Origin: Capsicum annuum
Lineage: Eukaryota > Streptophyta > Magnoliopsida > Solanales > Solanaceae
DNA length: 64,000 nucleotides
Assembly: GCF_002878395.1 (NCBI RefSeq)
Contig: NC_061118.1
Span: 125,572,829-125,636,828, forward strand
Reading direction: 5' to 3'
Shown piece by piece: positions 33,986 to 46,473 of the stretch; position 1 is the stretch's first letter, and the number at the start of each line of letters is the position of its first letter. The translations under genes were made by a program, and so were the position numbers. The notes beneath the pieces were generated by a model. It was not told the DNA's origin and made no database searches. It saw only the letters and a program-made list of their open reading frames with translations.

Positions 33986-35146
33986 CTAAAGTGCATAGAT
34001 TATATTTGGGCGTTGCCCACTGGTGGCACTGGAAGTGGCACCTTGCTGATTTGGGCGACCGAATTGAGCTGAAGGACAATTATACTGACCCTGAGAACCT
34101 GACTGAGGACAATCTCTGATTCTATGGCCTAGCTTGCCACATTCGAAACACACATCACTGCCAGCTCTGTAGACACCCTGATAGTTTTTGCCACACTTCT
34201 GGCAAAGAAGATTTGTTCGGGCACTACTAATACTACCCTGGTGTTTAGGGCCTGGTACCCTATCTTTATTCCCATCTCTGAATTTTGACAATGGAGCACC
34301 GGTTGGGTGTGGAATTGGAACTGAGGATTTTGGGCAGAATTAAGAATAATTTCCACCCTCTGACTTAGGCTAAACGAAGTTGAAGCTACCTATTTTATCC
34401 CTCTTATTCTCCTTCTCCTTTTACTTTTTCTTAGCCTTCTCTATCTGCTGAGAATAGACCATGAGCCTGGATATGTCTATCTCTTTAATCAGCATTACGG
34501 TCCTACACTCTTTGACCATATTATTAGACACTCCCGACATAAACTTACTCATCTTAGATCTGCTATCTGCTGCCACATGAGGGAAATATCTGGCTAACTG
34601 AGTAAACTTGAGGGAATACTCTTTCACTATTATGTTGCCCTTTTTCATAGTTATAAACTCCAAAACCATTGTTTCTCTCAACTTTAATGGGAAGAACCAA
34701 TCAAGGAAAGTAGTAGCAAACTTCTCCCATTCTATGGGCCTTGCATAAGCGGCCCTCTCTGCCTTTCACTACTTGAACCATAAATGAGCCACATCCTACA
34801 ACTGATATGCAGCCAACTCAGCACTCTCACTAGCAGTCACCCCCATAATATCTATGACTTTCTATACCTGATCGAGGAATTCCTACAGGTCCTCATCTGA
34901 ATTAGACCTGATGAATGATGGAGGATTCATTCGGATAAAGTCCCGAATCTAGCTGCAGTAGTATTGGACACTGGGTTGGCCTGGACGACAGCTGGACATT
35001 CATTCTGGGATGCCACAGAATGAGCTAGAGTGGTGAAATCTTCTTTGAATACTGCATGGGAAACATGATCATCCATGGAATCTGGATGGGCGAGCGGATA
35101 TGCTGGCTAATTCCCAGTCCTTCTTCCGTTAGTCCTTTTAGGAGGC
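33986..35146 (-). pseudogene. element B gag
   Basis: The ATG at 35146 opens MPPKRTNGRRTGN and then a stop, in the way chromovirus gag begins. The core is open at 34681-34421 (EYSLKFTQLARYFP) and an intact CCHC knuckle, CFECGKLGHRIRDC, sits at about 34155-34110. A preceding CQKCGK pair resembles a second partial finger. It packages element RNA in particles. Stops near 35105 and shifts around 34380-34420 break it. Confidence 0.85.
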
Positions 35147-35354
35147 ATATTCTATAGATAGAAGGAAGAAAAGAATTAGAGTGAGAGTTTAACTTGAGCT
35201 CATGCTAACTCACACGATATGAATACTGAAAGAAGGGAACTTGTTCCTAAAACACCGCATAGCCTCTTGTCCATAAGTGTGGAGCAATACACACCCATGC
35301 ACAAGACTCTACTAGACGTAGCTTTTAGAATCTCTAGGACTCTGTTGAACCTTA

Positions 35355-35368
35355 GGCTCTTATACCAA
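35355..35368 (-). other. element B primer binding site
   Basis: Minus-strand TTGGTATAAGAGCC, one change from TTGGTATCAGAGCC (initiator tRNA-Met). Confidence 0.85.
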
Positions 35369-37789
35369 GTAACGCCCCAAGTCTACACCCCGAATGTCAC
35401 ACGGTGCTCATAATCTCGAAGGACCACAAACTAACCCATGACTGGTACCTGCTATAATAACTGAGTAATAATACTGTAATGGTGCAAAAATTAGGCTGGA
35501 ACTACCATAAGGTTCATAACTGAAATCAAATAGTGGTAAATAAATACTGAAAAATAAGAATCTATCTGAAATAATCTAGTTTGAAAGCCTCTAACTGTCT
35601 GAAGGTGGAGTTGATGGGACAAGCCCCTAACTAACTCTGACTACTAAAAATATACTGAAATAACAACTTAGTCCTTGAACTATAAAGAATCACCACTAAG
35701 TCTGTTATTGATAATCTAAGATGCTAAGTATGATCAAGAGCCCATACATCTGAACCTATGATATAAGACATCATAGTGCAAAATAAAGGTATGCGTCAGT
35801 AATTTGAATATACTGGTATGCTAAGTAAGGTAAGGCTGAATGCATGGGTTCATATGCATGAAAAATACTGGTTGAGTACCATGAATATAACTGAATAGGA
35901 GTACATGTATATATGAAATGGCTGTAACTACTAACTATACAATACTACGCACATAACTACATATACTGTAACTGGGATCATATTAACACTGGGTACTGAG
36001 TTCTAATAACTGAATGACTGATATCTGAGTTCACTGATAACTGTATTACTGTTAGTTGGGTGAATGTTTTTTATAGTCCTGATTCTATAGAACTGAACTG
36101 AGTTTTATACTGAGTTGGGTGACTGTTTTTGACAGTCCTGGTAATGTAGAACATAACTGGGTTCTATACTAAGACTGAAACTAAAACTGTGGGAGGTAAT
36201 TATCTAATCGACATACCTCTCTCTGAACTGATTGGGGTCCAACCTGTAACCCCAGTTGGAAGGGTGTCAGTACCGTGCCACAGGTAAAGATAAGTTATTG
36301 AGTCACCCCCATCTGGCAAGTGCAATGAATGAGAATGGTGATACCCTCAACTGGAAGGTAAGACATCTCATCAACCCTAAACTGGCAGGTTGATGTCTCA
36401 ACCTACGCTGGCTACGTAGTTCTGGAATGCAAGGGGTGCTTCTAAGGATTACACCCTCTACTGGTAGGTGAGTCCCCATCCTTGGGTTCACTCGGTGCTG
36501 AATCTTACTCCCAACTGATTAGACACTGAATTGATTGCTAAACTATACTAGGCTGGATAAAACTATTACTGATCGTGCTAACTGACTGAGCTGGACTGAG
36601 TTCACTGAGTTCTGTTAACTAGCTAATACACTGAGTTCTGTAGCTGACTGAGCACTACTGTATGTGACATTACTGACACTATTCTGTAGATATTGAAATT
36701 CTAAGTAAATAGCTAGATTTCGTGTATTGAATACCCCCAGGACTCAATAGCATTGAAAGTAAAACATAGCATAATCTTGAAAGCATGATAACTAGCCACT
36801 TTGTCACAATTCATCCATTGAGGCATTTTATCAAACATACATGGTATAAACTTGTATACATGCTAACATGTTATAATTTCTCTATTCAGCGTACAAAAAT
36901 ATTTTATCAAACACTTCGGGAGCATAATTCATGCACATAATATAATAAACATGTAAGCATCATGATTTCCATCCAAACTCACAATTTCAAGGGTTTTTAA
37001 CATAAAACCATATAACAACACACACATGCTATTTATTTCTCATGAAACTTGTAATTAATCATGGATTATAAATCCAACTAACATCATAATCATGAATACA
37101 ATTTAATTCAACATGGAATTCATGAAAGCAATCATCTTAAAATTTTAAAAGAGGTTCTTAAACTCCAAGGATGGAAGGAAACCTAAGGATAAACACCTAA
37201 CATACCTTGATTGTTAATTTCGTGGAGATTGGGGTAAGTTATTGAGGCTTGATTCTTGAACTTGATGAAGCTAGGGCTTGATCTTGAGAAGATTTTGTGA
37301 AAAAAGATAAATAATTATACAATTTGGGGCTTTAATCCCGTGTTATGGAGCTATTGGGTGAAGGAAAAATGACTCATTTGCCCTTAATAATACGAAACAA
37401 AACTACAAAATTTACTCGGACCGGACTGGCCAGGGCACCGCGAGCTCTGGAGCACTGCTCTGGGCAGGGCGCCGTGGGCTCTGGAGCACCGCTCTGGGCA
37501 GGGCGTTGCGGGCTCATCGCCTTGAGCCACTATTTTGGAGTTTTAAATACACCCTTACGCTTGTCCAAAAATTCCGAAACTGACCTGACATATACTATTG
37601 ACTTCCTCGATCATGAATCAACTCAAAAACTAACTTTCTAAAGTTGAGAAGGTCATAAATAAATTCCTTAAAGTTTGAGGGATTTAAAAATGACTAAATC
37701 CTAATACTTAGCTGAAATTTTCTAAGTCTGGGACCTCTTTTGGCATGCTTTAAAGGACTCAAACGATTAGGATTCTGTGGGGTCTTACA
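35369..37789 (-). repeat. element B 5' LTR (about 2.42 kb)
   Basis: On the minus strand it starts TGTAAGACCCCACAGAATCC at 37789 and ends GGCGTTAC at 35369 before the primer site. It is similar along its whole length to 27913-30283. It contains two full 34-base GC-rich units (37433-37466, 37467-37500), versus one in the 3' LTR. ORFs at 36303-36491 and 37345-37641 are LTR sequence. Confidence 0.9.
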
Positions 37790-38196
37790 CAAACCTAGTT
37801 CTTGATTTTTTTTCCTTGGTATTTTCACATGGAACAAAACATACCTCATATTTTTTCCTACCAGCTACAGGTGCATTAAAAGTCTCACCAACACTTGTAA
37901 CTTGACTTAATTGTCCTCTGGATTGACCCACACACTCAACAATTACTCCTCACACACATATATAGCTATTGTGTCCCCACTTTTAAGAAATAATGCAATG
38001 TATAAATGTCCCTATCATTTTTCAGTTCAACCAAATCATCCCCCAAAGATGACACAACATAAGTCCTCCCCAACTTTGTAACACCAAATGACTTTGCATA
38101 GTCTGCAATTTCAGGAATTGACAAGTGATCTTCATCCATGTTATATACATATTTAGTCCTACCACCAAGGTAGATTGGACCAACCTCACTCACCAA
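37790..38196 (-). pseudogene. MULE transposase N-terminal domain
   Basis: It reads YLGGRTKYVYNMDEDHLS, then a SFGVTKL stretch and DIYTLHYFLKVG, the N-terminal PB1-like module that precedes the MULE transposase domain in many plant MuDR-type proteins. Coding similarity continues past a short interruption to 37790, where gypsy element B cuts it. It resumes at 25214-25018 as an acidic linker (around SLIDWTGNEEELETL). Confidence 0.6.
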
Positions 38197-38296
38197 GACA
38201 CCCCCAATTTTAAATCTTTAGTTAATCAATTTAGTAGCCATATGTCAACCTATAACCAGAATAAAAATCAACCAACTAGATTTATCCCCAATATTT

Positions 38297-38714
38297 AACA
38301 ATACAAGACAATATATATGACTAATTTTGAGAAAAATACATAAGTAAATTTACACAAAAAATTAAAATTAAACAATACAATCCAACAGTGACCAAAATAA
38401 CACATAAATTACAATAACAAAATAATTTTACAAAAAAACTCAAATATTTGAACTAATTACGAGAAACCCTAATATCATGCATGCAAAATTTATCATAATT
38501 TAACAATACAAGACAATATACATGACTAATTTTGAGAAAAAACCCAAAAATACATAAGTAAATTTACAAAAAAAATCAAAATTGAACAATACAATCCAAT
38601 AGTGACCAAAACAACACACAAATTATAATAAAAAGATGATTTTACAAAAAAGCCCTAATATTTGAACAAATTACCAGAAACTTTAATATCATGCATGCAA
38701 AATTTCTCATAATT
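38297..38714. repeat. tandem duplication, period 205, in the MULE leader
   Basis: AACAATACAAGACAATATA at 38297 recurs at 38502, and similarity holds through GCATGCAAAATTT in both copies. Confidence 0.85.
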
Positions 38715-39385
38715 TCACAACAATATAATCTTAGTAATATATCGGAAAACAATCAATAATATGATTTGTATACTTAAATCAAAACAGTAATCGAAAGAAA
38801 ACAACTTCATTTTTAACACAATGAAAACAAACAAAAAAAATATTTTTTTAGATAAAACTTACTTGACAAACAGAAATTTCATTATTACTCTACTTTTGAG
38901 TAGTGAAAAACTCAAAATCTTTAACGAAATCTTCAACAGAAACTTAACCCGAAATCTTCACCACCACCTTCAACGATATCACTACACCTTTACAAACAAC
39001 TTCAACAAAATCTTCAACAAAAACTCAATGCAGAATCATTCAAAATGTAGTTAGATTGTGGAGAAGAGAAATAGTTTAAAGAGTCGATTTGATCATAAAG
39101 AGCTATGAAGAAGTGAAAGAGAGGATGTAAATTAAAAAAAAAATTATTTCTTTTGTTATTAATGGAGGGTCTCATGTTGATATTATTTATCCATGTGGAA
39201 AGACAAACAATCAAATTTTCCACGGTGTAAGCGTGTGTATTCACAATTATGGCCTTTGGACAAAAAAAGGTCACGCGATGTAGTTAAAGAACGAGGTTGG
39301 GGGGGAGGACAAGTCAAAGTTCAGGTATACCATGAATAAAAGCAGGCAAGTTTAGGGGGGTAATTGATACTTCTCTTATAGAAAT

Positions 39386-39703
39386 CAAAGCATATCAAAT
39401 TAAAATTGACTTGCGTCATGAAGAGATTGATGATGTAAAAATAAAGCAAATTAGTATTAAGAAAACTCCTAGTCACATCTTTGTGAGATCCAACTCTTTT
39501 CAAAACAAATCAAGTTCCTCATCAGAATCATTTAAATCAGATAAGATCTCATTTTCTTCTCGAAGACCTCTATGTTTTATATGTGGACAGAGAGGGCACA
39601 AATCGTACAACTATAGGCATAAGCCTAAAAGTGTGTGGGTTTGGAGGCCCAAAAGAAGCACATCTAACGCAAAAGGACCCAAGACCATTTGGGTACCTAA
39701 ATA
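39386..39703 (+). pseudogene. element C gag, second part with zinc knuckle
   Basis: Continues the gag reading interrupted at 22260. The open run from 39411 has CFICGQRGHKSYNY, a CCHC knuckle whose last Cys is changed, and ends KTIWVPK, the Gag-Pol boundary block of Sire-type elements, followed by a TAA. Confidence 0.8.
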
Positions 39704-40133
39704 AAATTAATCTTCTTATGTTGCAGGAACAGGTCCGTAAGAGCTATAAGAAAGAAATGTAGGTCATTGACAGTGAATGTTCCAGACACACAATTGAAAA
39801 GAAAGAAAAATTTTCTACTCTAGAGAAAATAAATGGGTGATTAGTAAGGTTTGGTGATAATGCTAGAGGTAACGTCATCGGAGTTGGATCAGTAAAAATT
39901 AGCTCATCATGCGAATTCACGGAAGTATATCTAGTAGATGGCCTCATACACAATCTGCTCAGCATTAGTCAGCTCTGTGATGCTGGATTTGGAGTACTCT
40001 TCAAATCCAAAAATTGCTCAATTAAATACGACAAAAAAGACATCTCTCTCATTGGTGAACGCATTGACAATATCTACATTTTAAATAGTCCCGATTTTAC
40101 TATCTTAACTTGCCTTACTGTGCAAAACAATGA
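39704..40133 (+). pseudogene. element C protease-region remnant
   Basis: Sequence between gag and integrase reads, with breaks, an IDSECSRH-like start, RFGDNARGNVIGVG, then YLVDGLIHNLLSISQLCD, the usual link from protease to integrase in copia elements. Confidence 0.65.
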
Positions 40134-41126
40134 TACTTGGTTGTGGCATAGAAAGCCCGGGCATGCTAGTATGCATATCATTGAGAAGTTGTCGAGACTC
40201 AAATTGGTGAAAGGTCTACCAAAACTCAAGTTTGAAAAGGATTACATCTGGGATATCTGCCAATTAGGTAAGTAGACCCATATATCATTAAAAGTCAAAG
40301 ACATTGTCTCAACTACGAAACCTCTTCAAACAATCCACATAGATCTGATTGTCCCCACCAAAACCATAAGCATCGATAGAAAAAAATATGTTTTATTCAT
40401 AGTGGATGATTATTCACGGCTTACTTGGGTAATGTTCCTTGCTCATAAACATGAGGCTTTCAAAAATTTTGGGACTTTTTGTAGAAAGGTACAGAGAGAA
40501 GTCGGACACCTCATCACTTATGTTTACAGTGATCACAGGGGAGAATTTGAAAATAAGGTGTTTGAGGAGTATTGTGCTCAGAATGGATACTCTCAGAACT
40601 TCTCTTCACCGTGGTAAAATGGTGTAGTGGAGCGAAAGAATCGGTCTCTCCAGGAAATTGTCAAGACAATGTTGTTAGAACATAATCTCCAGATCATTTT
40701 TGGGTAGAAGCAATAAGCACCTTACGTCACATCATTAATAGGTGCCTGATCCGACCTATCCTAAAGAAAATGCCTTATGAACTCTGGAGAGAAAAGATGC
40801 CCAACATCAGTTATTTCCATCCTTTTGGTTGCAAATATTTTATTCACAACAATGGTAAGAACAACTTGGGAAAATTTGATCCACGAAGTGACGAAGGTAT
40901 TTTTCTTGGGTACTCTTCAACCAGTTGTGAGTACAGGGCCTTTAATAAAAGAACTTTATGTGTTGAGGAGTCTATGTATATTGTATTTGATGAATATAAT
41001 TACTTCTCTATGAGTTTGAGTGTTGATGAAGAACAGGTGGGTAATCTACGATCTAAAGAAAGTAACTACACAAACTTTAAGACATCACAAGATAAGTCGA
41101 CTATACCCTCCCAAGAGTTGACTCTT
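40134..41126 (+). pseudogene. element C integrase
   Basis: It opens WLWHRKPGHAS (zinc-binding His pair); the paired Cys region reads WDICQ with one Cys lost. Core residues are visible as VDDYSRLTW (first Asp, about 40402), YSDHRGEF (second Asp, about 40520) and VVERKNR (Glu, about 40628), with a stop (TAA, 40615-40617) just before the last. The C-terminal GKFDPRSDEGIFLGYS block is open at 40770-41126. Inactive. Confidence 0.85.
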
Positions 41127-41256
41127 TAAGAAGAAACAATAAAGCCAAGTATTCCAAAAGAATGGAAGCATGATACTAGTCATCCAAATGAACTCATCAT
41201 CGGAAATCCAGAGGATAGAGTGCAAACAAGAGCATCATTGAGGAGACAAGCAGTTA

Positions 41257-42332
41257 TCACCCTTGTTCCTCAAATTAAACCCAAGAAAATCGATGAGGCC
41301 CTCAAAGATGAATCATGGGTTGAAGATATGAAGGATGAACTGGACCAGTTTGAAGGAAATCAAGTTTAGACTCTAGTTAAAAGACCAAGAAACTGCTCAG
41401 TAATTGGAACCAGATAGGTCTACAAAAATAAATTAAATAAAGAAGGTAAAGTTATCAGAAACAAAGCCAGACTTGTAGCTCAAGGCAACTCCCAGCAGAA
41501 AGGTATTGATTATGACAAGACCTTTTCCCCCGTGGTGAGGTTAGAGTCAATACAAATTTTATTAGCTTTTATAGTGTTCAAATATTTTAAATGGACGTAA
41601 AAAGTGCTTTTTTAAATGACTTTATTCATGAGGAATTTTTCTTAAAACAAACCCCCAAATTTGAAGATCCATCATATCTAAATCATGTTTTTAAATTATC
41701 AAAAACACTCTACGGCCTCAAACAAGCTCCAAAAGCTTAGTATGAGAGACTGAGTACTTTTTTACTAAAAAATAATTTTCAAAGAGGTAAAATTAATACA
41801 ACTCTATTCATATAAAAGCTTGATTCAAATCTTCTCATTGTGAAAATTTACTTTAATGATATCATTTTTGGTAGTTCTAACATCTCTATGTGTGAGAATT
41901 TTGATAATTTGATGAAAGGAGAATTTGAAATGAGTCTGATGGGTGAGCTCACATTATTTCTGGGATTACAAATTAAACAAACTCCCAAAGGTACTTTCAT
42001 CAGTCAAGCCAAGTACATGAAAGAACTCATCAAAAAGTTTAGAATGGAAAAAGAAAAGGCCTATGGAACACCAATGAGTCAATCCACAAGCATTGATTCA
42101 CACTTGTTTGGAAAAGTCATTGATGAAAAGATGTACTGGGGGATAATCGAATCTATACTCTACTTGACTGCAAGTCGACCAGATATTATGTTTAGTGTGT
42201 GTAAATATGCCAGGTTTTAGTCGACTCCCAAGGAGTCTCATCTCATTTCCATCAAATGAGACATCTGATATCTAATAGAAACTCAAGACTTTGGACTATG
42301 GTATCCCTGCTCCTCATATTTTGATTTAATTA
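41257..42332 (+). pseudogene. element C reverse transcriptase, first part
   Basis: It shows LKDESWVEDMKDEL, NKARLVAQG and DKTFSPVVRLE in copia order, then frame breaks, a GLKQAPK-like block near 41720, and an open run from 41840 with IYFNDIIFGSS, where the catalytic YVDD box has become YFND, so an active-site Asp is lost. FLGLQIKQ and SRPDIMFSVC follow. The reading is cut at 42332 by solo LTR D. Confidence 0.85.
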
Positions 42333-44564
42333 TGTCACGACCTGAGGCTACCCCCTAGTCGCGACAATAATGCTTATGGTCACAAGTGACCACAACTTAA
42401 CCCATGAGTTGGTACCTGCTGTGAGCACTAGATAAAATAGTAATACATCACATATGCCAAAGGTAAGCTGATAAGATACTGTAAAATTAGATACTGAAAT
42501 ACAAATCAAAATATGTCTGAAATATCTGACAACAACTGATAATACTGAAATGATTGACTGACTGTCTAACTGAGTGTCTAAAAGCCACTAAACATCATGA
42601 GAATTTGATGGGACAAACCCACAACTAACTCCGACTGACTGGACATAAAAAAATGATCAAATAACTGAAATAAAAATATTATGTCCTCAATGAATGAGGA
42701 CTCACCACTACTACTGCTGAGTAATATTGAGTTGTATAAGAATGGTTGGGAAACTGAGCATTCGAACCTATGTTATAAGACAACATAGCGCAAAAAAAAG
42801 GTATGTGGTTAGTACTTTGAATGTACTAGTATATGAGATAAGGACTGGCTGAAATGAATGAGGTAACTGAGCATGAATGTATGAACATGTAATAATCTGA
42901 GAATGCAAGACCAAGAATAAATATGTTTCTGAAATAAATCTGAAATCTAAAAGACTGAAGTCTGTATAACTGAATGACTGAAAACCTATACACTTGATCA
43001 AGCAAACCCGAACTGAGATATACTAAAATACTGACTGAAATTGTGGGAGGTATTATATAATTGACATGCCCCAATACAAGCTAATTGGGGTCCAACCTAT
43101 AACCCCAGTTGGAAGGGTGTCAGTACCGTACCAAGGGTGGATCCACTAATCAAATGTCCCGAAGGACTAGAGAGTCAGTCCTACACAAGAGGGTGACCCC
43201 TAAGAGTGTGTCAGTCCTAAACTGGTCGATGACATCTCATAATCCTATGCTGGCTACATAAATCTAAAACATAGAGACTGCTACTAAGGACCCAGTCCTA
43301 ACTGGTGGGTGAGCCCGCATCCCTAGGTTTGTTCAGTACTAAATCCTACTCTGAACTTAACTGACACTAGTACTAAGTTGAACTAAGTTTAATTGGACAT
43401 TATTTCTGATAGTTCTATTATAATCATAAATATTTGAGTATATTGATAAGATTCCTGGCTTAACTAACTTAGTACTTGAAATTCTGAATCATGTGAACAC
43501 ATAGGTATCAAGTACTCATAACCCAACAGAACTGAATGGTCTTAAAATACAAAATTAAAACTTAAAACTTTAGGATTAAATCATGGTTCAAAGACCCAAA
43601 AGTAGACATCTCATCAAACATGTGAGAGTCGTGAACTTAAACATGGGAGTATCTTAAAACATGAGAAATCAGCATGATTACTTGACTAAGATCATAACTT
43701 GATAATATAACATGAAATTCATTTGAATATAACATGAGAGATTGAAGCTTAAAGCATGAGATAACCTAACTTATCATGGTATCATTCTTGGGCATGAATT
43801 AAGTCAAACTACTAAGGAGAAATGTGAATTAAGACTCATCTTGAACATATAAAGCTCTATAATAAGAGAAAATCCATACTTTAATTGAGAAGAAGGTTTT
43901 TGGGCTCCATGGGTGAAAGAGACCTGTGGATGAACATCCCACATACCTTAACAACTGAATTCTTGAAGATTTCTTGAATTGAAAACCTGAACTCTTGATT
44001 TCTTGAGAATAAAAATTGAATTTGTTCTTGGGAAAGAAGGAGGGTTTCTTGAGAGCAATTTGGGGTGAAAGAGGCAAACAATGCCCTTTTAGAAGCCCCA
44101 ATTCGTGTTATGGATGAGATAGGATGAGAGAAAATGGTCCAAATGTACCTTGGGCACTAAAACAATAACACTATGCGGGGAAGAGCAACGCACCGCGTAG
44201 ATTACTCCAGTGGAGAGAGCAATGCACCACGTAGCTTACTCCAATGGAGAGAGCAACGCTCCGCCTCACTATGGGAGAGAGTAGCGCGTCGTGGCCAAAT
44301 TACATAGCCTCGCTGTTTTGGATATCTAAACATGGACCATACCTTGTTCAAAAATCTTGAAACTCACCCGAGACATACTTTAACCTCCCTAAATCAACTT
44401 AAAAACCAATATTTTAGGGTCAGGAAAGCCAAACTAAAATCCGTAAAGTTTAGGGGTCTTGAAAATGACTAAGTCCTCAGCACTTAGTGAAATTTTCAAG
44501 TCTTGGACCCATTAAGCATGCAACTAAGAGTTGAATCAAGCTTAGAATATTATGAGATATTACA
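42333..44564 (-). mobile_element. solo LTR D (gypsy-type), TSD AATTA
   Basis: Read on the minus strand it starts TGTAATATCTC at 44564 and ends GGTCGTGACA at 42333, 2232 bases, with AATTA on both sides (42328-42332, 44565-44569). Removing it rejoins the element C reading exactly (FDLI then SYSYADFAG). It has two full GC-rich 34-base units at 44183-44250. ORFs at 42768-43074 and 43829-44101 are LTR sequence. Confidence 0.95.
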
Positions 44565-45036
44565 AATTAGTTATTCATATGCTGATTTTGCAGGAGATAA
44601 AAATGATAGAAAGGGCACTAGTGGAACATGTCAAATTCTTGATGATTCCCTTATCTCATGGCATAGCAAGAAACAAACTTTTGTTGTTCTTTCAACCACT
44701 GAAGTTGAATACATAGCTATCGAAAGTTGTGGTACTCAAATCTTATGAATTATACATCAGCTTCTTGACTTTGACTTATCTTCTGAAAATATTCCTATTA
44801 TGTGTGATAACACCAGTGCTATTAGCTTATCTAAGTATAATGTGCATCATTCTAGGGCTAAACATATTGATATTAAGCATCATTTTATTCAAGATCATAT
44901 AGAGAATAGTGATCTTACTCTAAAATTTGTTGACTCCAAAAATCAACTGGTAGATAATTTTATAAAACCCCTGCTAAAAGAAAGATTTTGTTTCCTTAGA
45001 AAAAGGTTTGGTGTCCATAGCATTAAGGATTGTTAA
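44565..45036 (+). pseudogene. element C RNase H
   Basis: Continues from 42332: SYSYADFAG, GTSGTCQIL, SWHSKKQ, STTEVEYIA (catalytic Glu), a stop at 44747, then CDNTSAISLSKY (catalytic Asp), HIDIKHHFIQDH and a KERF/FGVHSI end, all standard for Sire-type elements. One in-frame stop; otherwise the best preserved domain of element C. Confidence 0.85.
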
Positions 45037-45491
45037 GCCTTATTTTGGACAGTATTTTGCTGCGATTGTTGTTAAATAAAAAATATATACATTGTTTTGG
45101 TATATCTCTTCTGAAAATAGAGTCATAATTACCTCCTCTTATTTAAGTATGTTAAAAAAAATCCTATGAACTATTCTGTCACAACATGCATAAATCCCTT
45201 ACATACTTCCTGGCTATATAGGTTGTAAAACGATTTCTCTTTTTTACTCCTTGTTGTATCTCTATGTGTGGATTTCTTTGTCTGCATGTTGCCTGCGTAT
45301 TGTTTCTTTTTTATTATGCCAAAGAGGGAGAAAACAAGAACATCAGAGTCGCCTATCATTCGGGGGAGCAGAGCTCAACTAATTTTATATGAAAGTCAAC
45401 TAATACTTTTATAAGTCAGGGGAAGCAAGCTGACGGGCAGGGAAGTCAACTGATGTTTACTCTTGTTTGTCATTACCAAATGGGGGAAGAT
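45037..45491 (+). other. element C tail and polypurine tract
   Basis: Non-coding stretch after RNase H, ending in AAATGGGGGAAGA at 45477-45490 against the 3' LTR. No intact envelope-like ORF of the kind reported in some Sire elements is present. Confidence 0.6.
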
Positions 45492-46473
45492 TGTTAGCCT
45501 CCTAAGTCTATGTTTTAATAATGATAAACTAACAAGTGTATCTTTGCAGGATATTGAAGACTGCTAATATTGGAAGGATAAAGGAAGTCGTCTTCAGGAA
45601 TGGAAGGACATCGAGAATGGGAGGACATCAATTCATGATTCACGGCATCCAAGTAAATCAATCACAAACTCCAGGAATGGAAGGACATTAATTTTTGGTC
45701 CACGACATCCAAGTAAATCAATCACAATGAGAACAAATGGATGGAGAATATCAGCCCCAAAAGTCATGAAAAATCAGATCAATCACGATCAAGTAAAAGA
45801 AGAAAAAGGTCACAACCACATTTGGAAAGGCATCAATCTCTACGAGACCAAAAAGAACAATATATCACGAATATATCTGATATGGATGTGAGTAAAAGTC
45901 GTATATATGGACATATCATACGGCTACATTCCTCAATCAAGTAATCAATTCAAATCCTTGATTGAGAAGAAATCTCTTGGGTTTCCTTATGAAGAGTAGC
46001 AGTCGAAGACTACAAAAGAGAAAGACTGAAGATGGAAACGCAACACGCAACTTCAAGAAGAAAACTAAAAGTGTCTCAAACTTAGTCTCATAAGGCTTTG
46101 TAATCTTTAGCTTACAATTGTTATACAAAGAATAGGATCGAGTCCACTTTGTGATATAAACTAAAGTTGTGTCACAAGATCCGAAGAGCAAAATAAGTCT
46201 TCAAAACTTATTTCTCATCATTGTACTCGAAGCCAATATTGAAAGATCTAAGGAAACGTTGAAACCCAAGGAGACTAGAAGTATGCACCACATTGGTGTT
46301 CACCAGGATAAATTCTTGTGTTTTTTTACTTTTGAATTCAGTTATCTATTTATGTGTTTATTTTAAATCTAATATGTTTTGTGAACCATACTAATCTGTA
46401 GGCAAGTCAACTGTGAGAAGTAAGTAGTCGACTCACAAAAATTTTCAATTCACCTTCCCCCTCTTGAATTTCA
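45492..46473 (+). repeat. element C 3' LTR
   Basis: TGTTAGCCTCC to TTGAATTTCA, matching 19999-20981 along its length. ORFs at 45741-46366 are LTR sequence. Confidence 0.9.

Larger units (their letters stand above)
25215..37789 (-). mobile_element. Ty3-gypsy chromovirus-like element B
   Basis: A complete-length gypsy element on the minus strand: 5' LTR 37789-35369, primer site, gag, protease, RT, RNase H, integrase, chromodomain-like end, polypurine tract, 3' LTR 30283-25215 (itself split by solo LTR F). The flanking pentamers CAACC (25210-25214) and CAAAC (37790-37794) match at 4 of 5 positions. The pol order (integrase after RNase H) and C-terminal block fit the Tekay/Del lineage. Many stops. 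Confidence 0.9.
22261..39377 (-). mobile_element. MuDR-type (MULE) element nested in element C gag
   Basis: Terminal inverted repeats of about 130 bases: the left starts GAGAGAAGTATCGATTACCC, and the right read inward gives AGAGAAGTATCAATTACCCC. Direct repeats of ATAGAAAT flank it (22253-22260 and 39378-39385). Removing the insert restores the gag reading across the site. It carries parts of a MULE transposase on the minus strand. Element B (25215-37789) sits inside. Without later insertions it is about 4 kb. Confidence 0.85.
19999..46473 (+). mobile_element. Sire-like copia element C, nested in A
   Basis: 5' LTR 19999-20981, primer site, gag, protease, integrase, RT, RNase H, polypurine tract and 3' LTR 45492-46473, all on the + strand. 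Gag is split by the MuDR-type element (22261-39377) and pol by a solo LTR (42333-44564). Without these the element is about 7.1 kb. The LTRs are near 983 bases. The flanking pentamers (AAAAT left, ATTTT right) do not match, so no target duplication is seen. Confidence 0.85.

Noticed and set aside
38821..39274. 77- and 86-codon ORFs near the MULE right end
   Set aside because: They overlap MULE leader and terminal repeat, have low-complexity Asn/Lys or Phe-rich content, and show no domain.
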